The translations under genes and the position numbers were made by a program. From Bryobacterales bacterium (GTDB lineage Bacteria > Acidobacteriota > Terriglobia > Bryobacterales > Bryobacteraceae): 14,966 bases of DNA. The stretch is taken from positions 1 to 14,966 of the forward strand of contig PLGA01000660.1 in the NCBI GenBank assembly GCA_003139735.1, given 5' to 3'. Every line of letters starts with the position of its first letter. Position 1 is the first letter of the stretch. Below are positions 1-7,431 of the stretch, piece after piece. The notes below the pieces were generated by a model. The model saw nothing but the letters and a program-made list of their open reading frames with translations, had not been told where the DNA came from and searched no databases.

Positions 1-34
1 CTCGCGGCCTCATTGAAGCCTGATTGAGCAGGGC

Positions 35-2356
35 CTACCGCCCGCCGGCGTCTTTCCAGTCGAACGGAAAGCGGCGGGAATCGATGCCGTGGGCTTGCGC
101 GTACTGGTTGCGGGCGGCCTGGACCTGGTCGAACCATTCGCCGAAGGGAAGCAGGAGTTCGCGGTAGATCAGATAGCTCATGTCGGTGGTTCTGTCCGGG
201 AGGTGGTCCTTGATATCGTCGAGCTCGTGGAGGAAACGGCGGCCGTTGACGCTGACGCCTCGCGGATACCATGTGCGGTACCAGGTGTTTGTGGCATCGT
301 TGAGCGCGGCGTTGCGGCTGGCGCGGACGGCCACGGCCATCCTCAGCGCCTCGTCCAGCGCCGCGACGGCGTCTTGCGGGATCCCATCGCGAGCGTTTTG
401 TTGCGCGGAGTCGAGCAGCGCGTCGATCTTCCCCAGATCCGCAAGCAGGTTCAGGTTCTGGCGGCACAGTTGCGCGATGGTGCGGAAGACCGTCAGGTTG
501 TACTGGCCATACTCCCCTGTGGCAAGGGGAATGTTCCGATCCAAGAGGCCGAGCAATTCGGTATTCTCGCTCAAGGACGCCGAGGCCAGCAGCACTCGCT
601 TGGCGTTGTCGCGGGCCCAGGTGGAATCGCGGCTCAAATCCTTCCCCGATGGCGGGGGCGGCAAAGGGATGCTCTGGTCGTTGGCCGGACGCGGCGCGTC
701 GTACAGACCCCTGGAGTTGCCCAGAATCGGTTTGCGCGCCTGGGAGGGACCCGTCTCCCAACTGTCGGCGTAGAACTGCGCCTGGCGGCTCATCAGTTGG
801 TATACGCGGTCCATGTTGACGACCGACGGTCCGTAAAACAGGGGATAGAAGGCGGTCATGGATTCCTGGGCGCTGGAAACGCCAGGATTCCAGGCGGCCG
901 CCGCAATGGTGGCGTAGCCCAGCCAGAACGTTTCGGTGTGCAGGCCGGAATCGGCCCAGGCGGCGACCACGGCGCCGAGCAGATCGCCTTGCTGGCGGGC
1001 CGGGTCGGACACAATGGCGCCGATGGCATCCTCAATGCGCGGCGTTGCAGCGCGGCCGGCATGCACTTTTTCGGATTCCGGCAGGACGAAGTAATCCGGG
1101 AAGAGCATCTCCTCGCCCTGGGTGGCGACGTAGATCATTTCGCGGATGCCGCGCGCCTTGAAGGCGGCATCGAACGCGGGGCCGTAGGTTTCGCCATTGA
1201 CCAGATAAGGCGGCAGCGACGGTATGTCGGCGGGCGTGAGCGGATACTCTCCCCAGAAGACCACGGTGCGGCCCTGGTCGTGAAGAACGCTGGCCGTCTT
1301 CGAGAGGAACTCGGCCAGCAGCTTGCCCGCGCCGCCGAGCTGCCCGGCGCGAGCGGCCTCCTGGCACTGCGAGTGATTCACCTTGCCGATGTAGTAGGGC
1401 TCGTCGGTCGATAGATAGAAGTATTTCACGCCGCGATTGGCATCGAGCAGGTCCTGGAACATGCCGGTAAGGAGCTTGTAGGAATCCGGATTGACGGCGC
1501 ACAGTTCGTAATTGCTGCTGGGGACTTCGCGAAGCGCGGCGTACTCGGGATGCTTCAGGATGAACGCGATGTGCGCCGGAGCGTCCAGATACGGAATGAG
1601 CTGGATGTGGTAGCGCAGGCCGTAGTCGGTCAACTGCTGCAGCTCGGCGGGCGAAAAGGCATACGGCTCGACCACTGCGGGCGCGCTCTTGTAAAGGAAG
1701 TGGCCCTCCAGCTTGATGACAAAGGCGTCGATCTTGAAAAAGGCGGCCTGGCGGAGGGCGTGCATCAGGTAGAAGGGCTGGTCGAGATGGTGGGCGTCGT
1801 CCCAATAGATGGCGCGGAATTGCAGGTCGGGCCAATCGACAATGCGGCCGGCGGGCAGTTGGAACGCGCCGTTGGCGGGCTTCAGCAACTGAACCAGGGT
1901 TTCGACGCCGTAGAACAGGCCGGTCGCGGCGTTGGCGGTAATGCGGACCTCGGTGGGCGACAGGTCCATTTGGTAGGCCTGTTCGGCAAGGGCCGATTTA
2001 TCGCGGTCGAGAGCCTGCCCGATGGCAACCGAGCCGGCCTCGACGGCCAGGCGCACTACGCCGGCGGCGCCCTGTGGCTGGAGTTGAAGGCGGAAACGGG
2101 AGAGCAGGTCCTCACGGAGGCTTTGGACGGCCACGTCGGCCGGGGGGACGCCGGGGCCAAGCTCGATCCGCCAATCGGGGCCAAAGCGAAAGTCGCCGGA
2201 GGACAGCGCGACATTCCGGGGCTCGGGGATGACGGTGTAGCCTCGCGCGGCGAGCGGGGAGACCGGCTGCGCGGCGGCGGGAAGCATAGAGAGAAGGAGC
2301 AGCGCTACGGCGTATGGCGGCGCGGTGAAATCCACATAGATAGGGTACCGCGGCAT
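35..2356 (-). CDS. Secreted GH20-like beta-N-acetylhexosaminidase
   Basis: Probable exported glycoside hydrolase removing terminal N-acetylhexosamine from glycans such as chitin or peptidoglycan fragments. The 773-residue product starts with a hydrophobic segment (about residues 14-29, LLLLSMLPAAAQ) that reads as a signal peptide cut after AAA. Residues about 40-175 resemble the GH20 N-terminal alpha/beta domain (VIPEPRNV, then GLFYGVETLVQLL). A TIM barrel follows, with the IPYLDAPAHIAF and HPEYAALRE segments usual near the GH20 active site. The catalytic pair is D318-E319 in YLSTDEPYYIG; GH20 enzymes use this Asp-Glu pair in substrate-assisted catalysis. Here the usual HxGGDE context is replaced by LSTDEP. 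Roughly 200 residues after the barrel look mostly helical and are unassigned. The ATG at 2356 was chosen because it gives a complete signal peptide; no strong Shine-Dalgarno is visible. The gene is divergent from ppc. The superfamily is fairly sure; the substrate is not. Confidence 0.8.
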   Translation of the reverse strand: MPRYPIYVDFTAPPYAVALLLLSMLPAAAQPVSPLAARGYTVIPEPRNVALSSGDFRFGPDWRIELGPGVPPADVAVQSLREDLLSRFRLQLQPQGAAGVVRLAVEAGSVAIGQALDRDKSALAEQAYQMDLSPTEVRITANAATGLFYGVETLVQLLKPANGAFQLPAGRIVDWPDLQFRAIYWDDAHHLDQPFYLMHALRQAAFFKIDAFVIKLEGHFLYKSAPAVVEPYAFSPAELQQLTDYGLRYHIQLIPYLDAPAHIAFILKHPEYAALREVPSSNYELCAVNPDSYKLLTGMFQDLLDANRGVKYFYLSTDEPYYIGKVNHSQCQEAARAGQLGGAGKLLAEFLSKTASVLHDQGRTVVFWGEYPLTPADIPSLPPYLVNGETYGPAFDAAFKARGIREMIYVATQGEEMLFPDYFVLPESEKVHAGRAATPRIEDAIGAIVSDPARQQGDLLGAVVAAWADSGLHTETFWLGYATIAAAAWNPGVSSAQESMTAFYPLFYGPSVVNMDRVYQLMSRQAQFYADSWETGPSQARKPILGNSRGLYDAPRPANDQSIPLPPPPSGKDLSRDSTWARDNAKRVLLASASLSENTELLGLLDRNIPLATGEYGQYNLTVFRTIAQLCRQNLNLLADLGKIDALLDSAQQNARDGIPQDAVAALDEALRMAVAVRASRNAALNDATNTWYRTWYPRGVSVNGRRFLHELDDIKDHLPDRTTDMSYLIYRELLLPFGEWFDQVQAARNQYAQAHGIDSRRFPFDWKDAGGR

Positions 2357-2419
2357 TGCGGGCCGGCAGCTTGCTTCCTTGATCCGTCGGTAACGGGCCG
2401 AGGCAGCGCCAAAAAGCTT

Positions 2420-2550
2420 GACGCGGAGACGCAGAGACGCGGAGGTCCAAGCACGGGCAGAAGAATCTCCGCTCCTTCCGCGGCCGACACGCTGGCTGAG
2501 GCTGTTTCCGTAAATCAGCGATTATCTCCGCGTCTCCGCGTCTCTGCGTC
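2420..2550. repeat. Large inverted repeat made of 8-base tandem units
   Basis: The left arm (2421-2444) is three tandem 8-mers, ACGCGGAG, ACGCAGAG, ACGCGGAG. The right arm (2526-2549) is the reverse-complement series CTCCGCGT, CTCCGCGT, CTCTGCGT. The arms pair with two mismatches caused by a different order of the variant unit, and about 80 bases separate them. The element lies in the 263-base spacer between the divergent GH20-like gene and ppc, so it may form a cruciform or long hairpin in the promoter region of both. It resembles dispersed repeats found between genes in soil bacteria; that comparison is from memory and was not searched. Confidence 0.8.
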
Positions 2551-2619
2551 CAAAGAGTCTTACGGACGGGTCGGGGCTCGCTTTTGCGGGGCGCCTCCGT
2601 TTCATGGAACACTATTCGA

Positions 2620-5409
2620 ATGGGAGCTTTCAGCACGGACCATCCCGTTTCGCAAACGCCGGAGCGGCCGCGGCCGCACCGGATGCTCGAGGTGGAGCTG
2701 AAGAAATGGGATCGGGACTTTCGTTTTCTGCTGGGATGTTTCCAGGCGTCGCTCACTACCATTAAGGAAGGCGAGCTGGCCGGGCTCGTCGGGCAAGCCT
2801 TCGCCAATCCTCCGGCGCCGGGCGAACGGCTTCCCGCGCGCGGCTCGCAGGCGCTTTCCATGGCCTTTCAACTCCTAAACATGGTGGAAGAAAACACCGT
2901 GAACCAGGTGCGCAGGATGCGTGAGACGGTCGGCGGGCCGGCGAGCGAACCGGGCGCATGGCCGTATCAACTGAAGCTGCTGCGGGACGCGGCGTTCACC
3001 CATGCGGACTTGATCCGCGCGCTGCCTTCGATCCACGTACAGCCGGTGCTCACGGCGCACCCGACGGAGGCCAAGCGGGCTTCGGTGCTGGAGCGTCACC
3101 GCGAGATCTACCTGATGCTGGTGGAGCGCGAGAACCCGACCCGGAGTCCCATGGAGCAGGAGGCCCTGCGGCGGCGGATCGAGGCGAGCATGGAGCGCCT
3201 GTGGCGGACGGGCGAGGTGGTGGAGCATGGTCCCGATGTGGAATCGGAAATCAGGAACACGCTGTACTACATCTCGCACGTATTCCCCGGCGTGCTGCCG
3301 CTGCTTTCGGAGCGATTCCGGGCCTCCTGGGCGTGGGCGTTCCCCGGCGTGGAACCGCCCGCGGAACCGCGATTGACGTTCGGCAGTTGGGTGGGCGGCG
3401 ACCGCGATGGCCACCCGTTCGTGACCACGGAAATTACGCGCCACGCGCTCGAATCGTCGCACGCGGTCGCGCTGGGCGCGATCCGGCAACAGCTTCAAGC
3501 GCTGGCCGGCAGTTTGAGCCTCTCGGATTCCGTCGAGGCCGCGCCCGCGGACTTGTACGAAAGGATCGCCTCGTATTCGGCCATGCTGGGCGAGAAGGCC
3601 GGCCGCACGCTGCGCCAGTATGCCGGCGAACCGTGGCGGCAATGGGTCCACCTGATGCTCGCGCGTGTGCCGGAACCAGGCAGCGCGCGGCCGTTGGAAT
3701 GCCGGTACCGGCGGCCGGAGGAACTTCAGGAGGACCTGCGCTTCCTGGCCGGCACGCTGCGCGAAGTGGGCGCGGACGCCATCGCGCGCACCGAGGTGGC
3801 GCCGGCCGAGCGGCTCGCCCAGGTGTACGGTTTTCACGGCGCGGCCCTCGATATCCGCGAGAACAGCGCCGTCCACAACGTGGCGGTAGGGCAATTGCTC
3901 ACCATCGCCGGCGCGGGCGGAGAAGATTACCCCGGCTGGAGCGAGCGGCGCAAACGCGAGTTGATCGACCGCGAGTTGAACTCTCCGCGCCCGTTCGCCG
4001 TCTCTTCGGCCGCGCTCCCAGCGGAAGCCGAGGCCAGCGTGGGGGTACTGCGCCTGGTGCGGGAGTGGAGCGACGCGCATGGCTATGGCGGCATCGGCTC
4101 CTTCATTGTGAGCATGACGCATGAGGCTTCCGATCTGCTGCACGTCTACCTGCTGGCGCGGGAGGCCGGCCTGGTGCGCGGCGCGCCGGGCGGGTTGGTG
4201 TGCGAGATCCCCGTGACGCCGCTGTTCGAAACCATCGGGGACCTGGAGAACAGCGGACGCGTGCTGGCCGATTTCCTGGCGCACCCGATGACCATAAGGA
4301 CGCTGCGGCGCCTACAGGAGCGCGAGAGGCTTCCGCATCCGCTGCAGGAAGTGATGATCGGCTACAGCGACAGCAACAAGGACGGCGGCATCCTGGCCAG
4401 CCACTGGCATCTGCGCAAAGCCCAGATCCGCCTGGCCGGCGTGGCTCGCGAGGCCGGCGTCGAGTTGCGCTTTTTTCACGGCCGCGGCGGCACCATCGGA
4501 CGGGGGGCCGGGCCGACGCACGTGTTTCTGGAGTCGCTGGCGGCCGGCGCCTTGCAGGGGGAAATCCGCGTCACGGAGCAAGGCGAGGTGATCGCGCAAA
4601 AGTACGCCAACCGGCTGACGGCCGCAACCCATCTGGAGCGGTTGCTGGCCGGCGTCACGCGCTGGACGCTGGCGCGGGAACGGGAGCCGGAACGCATCCC
4701 CGAGACGGTTGAGGATCTGCTCGAGACCGCGGCCGCCGCCAGCCGGCGCGCGTACCGGGAGCTCATCGACGCCGATGGTTTCGTGGAGTTCTTCTCACAG
4801 GCTACGCCCATCGATGCCATCGAGCGCAGCCATATCGGTTCCCGGCCGAAACGGCGCACCGGAAAGCGGACTATCGACGATTTGCGATCGATCCCGTGGG
4901 TGTTCAGTTGGAGCCAGGCGCGCTTCAACGTGCCGGGGTGGTATGGCGTCGGCAGCGCCTTTGAGCCGGTGCGGGAACGGGGAGGACGCGCGTGGGAGTC
5001 GCTGGCTAAAGCCGCAAGGGAATGGCCGTTTCTATCCTACCTGTTGCACAACGTGGAGTTCGGCGTGGTGGCGGCGGACACGGGCCTCATGGCGGAGTAC
5101 GCGGCCCTGGTGGAGAACGCCGCCCTGCGCGCCCGGTTCCTGGGTTTGATCCTGGAGGAATACGAGCGCACGCGGAATGTCCTGGAGGAGTTGTTCGGCG
5201 GCGACCGGCAAGCGCAACGGCCGCGATTGCGTCAGGCGGTGGAGATCCGACGCCATGCCTTGCTCCGCCTGCATCGCGAGCAGATCGCCCTCTTGCGCGG
5301 GTGGCGGGAGGCTGTGAGGGAAGAACGCGCGGAGGACGCGGGGCGCCTGCTCACCTCTCTGCTGGTGACCGTCAACGCCATCGCGGGCGGCTTGAAGACG
5401 ACCGGGTAA
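2620..5409 (+). CDS. ppc: Phosphoenolpyruvate carboxylase
   Basis: Cytosolic anaplerotic enzyme that converts PEP and bicarbonate to oxaloacetate and phosphate. From the ATG at 2620 the product is 929 residues, near the usual 880-930. Catalytic motifs are intact: LTAHPTE with H147 (E. coli H138), GYSDSNKDGG with K587 (K546), HGRGGTIGRG with H620, R622 and R628 (H579, R581, R587), and SIPWVFSWSQARFNVPGWYG. The C-terminus is GGLKTTG. At the E. coli aspartate-inhibition site, R628 and R877 (R832) are kept, but K773 aligns with A818 and N881 with T927, so feedback inhibition may be weak (inference). An in-frame TTG at 2584 and an ATG at 2683 are other possible starts; 2620 was preferred as the first ATG, though no clear Shine-Dalgarno supports any of them. 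The gene stands alone on its strand, with a large palindrome 8 bases after the stop. Confidence 0.96.
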   Translation: MGAFSTDHPVSQTPERPRPHRMLEVELKKWDRDFRFLLGCFQASLTTIKEGELAGLVGQAFANPPAPGERLPARGSQALSMAFQLLNMVEENTVNQVRRMRETVGGPASEPGAWPYQLKLLRDAAFTHADLIRALPSIHVQPVLTAHPTEAKRASVLERHREIYLMLVERENPTRSPMEQEALRRRIEASMERLWRTGEVVEHGPDVESEIRNTLYYISHVFPGVLPLLSERFRASWAWAFPGVEPPAEPRLTFGSWVGGDRDGHPFVTTEITRHALESSHAVALGAIRQQLQALAGSLSLSDSVEAAPADLYERIASYSAMLGEKAGRTLRQYAGEPWRQWVHLMLARVPEPGSARPLECRYRRPEELQEDLRFLAGTLREVGADAIARTEVAPAERLAQVYGFHGAALDIRENSAVHNVAVGQLLTIAGAGGEDYPGWSERRKRELIDRELNSPRPFAVSSAALPAEAEASVGVLRLVREWSDAHGYGGIGSFIVSMTHEASDLLHVYLLAREAGLVRGAPGGLVCEIPVTPLFETIGDLENSGRVLADFLAHPMTIRTLRRLQERERLPHPLQEVMIGYSDSNKDGGILASHWHLRKAQIRLAGVAREAGVELRFFHGRGGTIGRGAGPTHVFLESLAAGALQGEIRVTEQGEVIAQKYANRLTAATHLERLLAGVTRWTLAREREPERIPETVEDLLETAAAASRRAYRELIDADGFVEFFSQATPIDAIERSHIGSRPKRRTGKRTIDDLRSIPWVFSWSQARFNVPGWYGVGSAFEPVRERGGRAWESLAKAAREWPFLSYLLHNVEFGVVAADTGLMAEYAALVENAALRARFLGLILEEYERTRNVLEELFGGDRQAQRPRLRQAVEIRRHALLRLHREQIALLRGWREAVREERAEDAGRLLTSLLVTVNAIAGGLKTTG

Positions 5410-5417
5410 TCAAGGCA

Positions 5418-5541
5418 AATTGGCCACAGATGAACACGGATGAACACGGATAAGAGAGAAGAATCAAGAAAATATAGATGTTTTGGGTGTTTTGGGTGTT
5501 TTGCCTTATCCGCGTTCATCCGTGTTCATCTGTGGCCAATT
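5418..5541. repeat. Long near-perfect inverted repeat after ppc
   Basis: Arms 5418-5454 and 5505-5541 are 37 bases each and complementary except at one position (T in one arm against C in the other). Each arm contains a tandem 10-mer, TGAACACGGA or its complement, followed by GGCCACAGA sequence. The 50-base spacer is A-rich, then carries a short G/T tandem repeat. The element begins 8 bases after the ppc stop and ends 97 bases before the radical SAM start. An RNA copy would fold into a very stable hairpin and could end or stabilise the ppc transcript, but there is no T-run after it as in a standard intrinsic terminator. It looks like a dispersed repeat element. Confidence 0.88.
5480..5503. 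repeat. Short 9-base tandem repeat in the palindrome loop
   Basis: The unit GTTTTGGGT occurs twice in a row, followed by a partial third copy GTTTTG. It sits in the single-stranded loop of the 5418-5541 palindrome. There are two GGG runs only, too few for a G-quadruplex within one molecule. Confidence 0.75.
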
Positions 5542-5610
5542 CTCTTGTGTTCCTTCATGTAATAGTTATGTAAGATCGGCGGCCGGGCGGCGGCTGCATA
5601 CATATCCGAG

Positions 5611-5619
5611 TGCTATATT
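5611..5619 (+). promoter_or_regulatory. Possible extended -10 promoter element for the radical SAM gene
   Basis: TGC-TATATT matches an extended -10 (TGnTATAAT) with one mismatch in the hexamer and lies 19 bases before the ATG at 5639. The surrounding 5603-5638 is AT-rich compared with the rest of the window. No convincing -35 is present. If used, transcription would begin about 13 bases before the start codon, giving a very short leader, which fits the lack of a visible Shine-Dalgarno. Confidence 0.3.
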
Positions 5620-5638
5620 CAGGTTTTAAGCACCTAAA

Positions 5639-7360
5639 ATGGCCCAAATGCAAACCCACCCCAAAGGCGTCAACGCTCGTATTCTGTTCAGCTCCGTATT
5701 CGGCCCCTACGCGCAGGACGATGAGTTCGGAAGCCGCAAGATGAACCCGATGGAGTTGTACCACAATCAGGTGACCCGCGAGCAGGGCCCGTTCTCGCTG
5801 CGCATGTTCCACCGGTCTTGGGGCATCCTCATGATCCAGCGGAACATCTCGGCGCCCACGACGGTTCTCGATTTCCCCACGCGCGAGGCGTTCGAAGCGG
5901 AATTGCGGGCCAACGAGTACGACATCGTAGGCATCTCCTCCATCATCGTGAACGTGGGCAAGGTGAGGGAAATGTGCCGTATCGTGCGGCGAATCTCTCC
6001 GAAGGCGACGATCGTGGTGGGGGGCCATGTGGCCGCCACTCCCGGCCTCGATACGATGATCGACGCGGACCACATTGTCCGCGGGGACGGCATCTCCTGG
6101 ATGCGCCGCTATTTGGGCGAGGATGAGAACGCGCCCATCCAGCATCCCGAGATCATTTCCGGATTCGACGCGCGGACCATGGGCATGAAGCTGCCGGGGG
6201 CCAAGGGCGCGGTGGCCGCCACCATCATTCCGTCGGTCGGCTGCCCCATGGGATGCAACTTCTGCACGACTTCGGCATTTTTCGGCGGCAAGGGCAAGTA
6301 CCTGAATTTCTACGACACGGGCGAGGAACTCTACGGCGTCATGTCGGAGATGGAACGCAAGTTGGGCGTGAAATCGTTCTTCATGATGGACGAGAATTTC
6401 CTGCTGCACAAGCGCCGCGCCATGGAGCTTCTGAAGTTCATGCAGCGCGACGCTAAGGCGTGGGCGCTGTACGTGTTTTCGTCCGCCAACGCGATCAGCC
6501 AATACACCATCCGCGAACTGGTGGAGCTCGGCGTCTCCTGGGTCTGGATGGGGTTGGAATCGCCGCATTCGAGCTATGTCAAGCTGAACGGCGCGGACAC
6601 GCTGAAGCTCACCGGCGAGCTTCACAAGCACGGCATCAAGGTGCTGGGTTCGACCATCGTCGGGCTGGAGCATCACACGCCGGCGAATATCGAGCAGGAG
6701 ATCGAACACGCGGTGGCGCACAACACCGACTTCCATCAGTTCATGCTCTACACGCCCGTGCCGGGAACGCCGCTGTTCGCCGAAATGACGGAGAAGGGGC
6801 GCATGCTGGAAGGCGTGGACCTGGCCGACATTCACGGCCAGGACCGGTTCAATTTCGAGCACGCCGCCATCTCGCGCGAAGAGTCCAAGCACTGGCTGAA
6901 CTGGGCGTTTCGCCGCGATTACGAGCGCAACGGACCGAGCATCTATCGCATCTGCCGCACCACCATGGAAGGCTGGATGCGCTATAAGAACGATGCCGAT
7001 CCGCGAGTCCGGGCGCGTTTCACTTGGGAGGCGCGGAGCTTAAGCGGCGGCTATGCGTCCGCGCTGTGGGCCATGGAGAAGCACCTGCGCGGGGCCAACC
7101 CCGCGGTCGCCGAAAAGATTCGCGCGCTGCGCAAGGATGTGGGCCGGGAATTCGGCCTGATGAGCCGCCTGGCGACCCGCGCGTTGGGACCGGTGCTGCT
7201 GTGGTCCGCGAAGCGCGAGGAGAAGCGGCTGGCGGCCGGTCAGACGTATGAACCGCGCACCATCGTCGAACGCCGCAACTGGACGTGGCCGGCGCAATTG
7301 GGCCGCCTCGGGATCGGCGTTCCCCCCATCCAGATTGAGGAACCCGTTTCCAGTAACTAG
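5639..7360 (+). CDS. Cobalamin-binding-type radical SAM protein, function unknown
   Basis: A 573-residue radical SAM enzyme. Residues about 60-160 form a B12-binding-like Rossmann domain (YDIVGISSIIVNVGK, TIVVGGHVAATPG, ADHIVRGDG) without a DxHxxG motif, as in most class B radical SAM proteins. The [4Fe-4S]/SAM motif is CPMGCNFC (C202, C206, C209; CX3CX2C). DENFLLHKRR (251-260) and WVWMGLES are typical of the SAM barrel. Only five cysteines occur in the whole protein, so a second Fe-S cluster is unlikely. The last 150 or so residues are helical and basic and not assigned. Such proteins methylate or rearrange unactivated carbons in cofactor, lipid or natural-product pathways; nothing nearby points to a substrate. 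The gene stands alone, separated from ppc by a repeat and converging on actB. An ATG three codons inside (5648) is an alternative start. Confidence 0.85.
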   Translation: MAQMQTHPKGVNARILFSSVFGPYAQDDEFGSRKMNPMELYHNQVTREQGPFSLRMFHRSWGILMIQRNISAPTTVLDFPTREAFEAELRANEYDIVGISSIIVNVGKVREMCRIVRRISPKATIVVGGHVAATPGLDTMIDADHIVRGDGISWMRRYLGEDENAPIQHPEIISGFDARTMGMKLPGAKGAVAATIIPSVGCPMGCNFCTTSAFFGGKGKYLNFYDTGEELYGVMSEMERKLGVKSFFMMDENFLLHKRRAMELLKFMQRDAKAWALYVFSSANAISQYTIRELVELGVSWVWMGLESPHSSYVKLNGADTLKLTGELHKHGIKVLGSTIVGLEHHTPANIEQEIEHAVAHNTDFHQFMLYTPVPGTPLFAEMTEKGRMLEGVDLADIHGQDRFNFEHAAISREESKHWLNWAFRRDYERNGPSIYRICRTTMEGWMRYKNDADPRVRARFTWEARSLSGGYASALWAMEKHLRGANPAVAEKIRALRKDVGREFGLMSRLATRALGPVLLWSAKREEKRLAAGQTYEPRTIVERRNWTWPAQLGRLGIGVPPIQIEEPVSSN

Positions 7361-7379
7361 GGAACCGCGGGTAGAAAGA

Positions 7380-7399
7380 GGCAGACGAAAGCGTCTGCC
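7380..7399. repeat. Perfect 8-bp palindrome between convergent genes
   Basis: Arms GGCAGACG (7380-7387) and CGTCTGCC (7392-7399) pair perfectly around the tetraloop AAAG. The element lies in the 71-base gap between the radical SAM stop and the actB stop, so it could act as a two-way transcription end. No T-run follows on either strand, so it is not a standard intrinsic terminator; a small dispersed palindrome is equally possible. Confidence 0.6.
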
Positions 7400-7431
7400 C
7401 CACCTTAACGCCGATGGCCTCGCGGGCATCG

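Noticed and set aside
89..1414. Plus-strand open frame opposite the GH20-like gene
   Set aside because: It mirrors the real gene in a GC-rich region and shows no domain or start signal.
2584..2619. TTG start for ppc at 2584
   Set aside because: The 12 extra residues show no homology I recognise, and the ATG at 2620 already gives a full-length enzyme.
2420..5541. Possible CRISPR array from the repeated short units
   Set aside because: Units are 8-10 bases, directly adjacent without spacers, arranged as inverted arms, and no cas gene is present.
5555..6892. Minus-strand open frame opposite the radical SAM gene (445 codons)
   Set aside because: Its translation is rich in His, Arg and Val with no family motif, while the plus strand carries a complete radical SAM protein.
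5639..7360. Radical SAM protein as a tetraether-lipid synthase (Tes-like)
   Set aside because: Only five cysteines occur in the protein, so the extra metal clusters expected for that family cannot be formed; no lipid gene is nearby.
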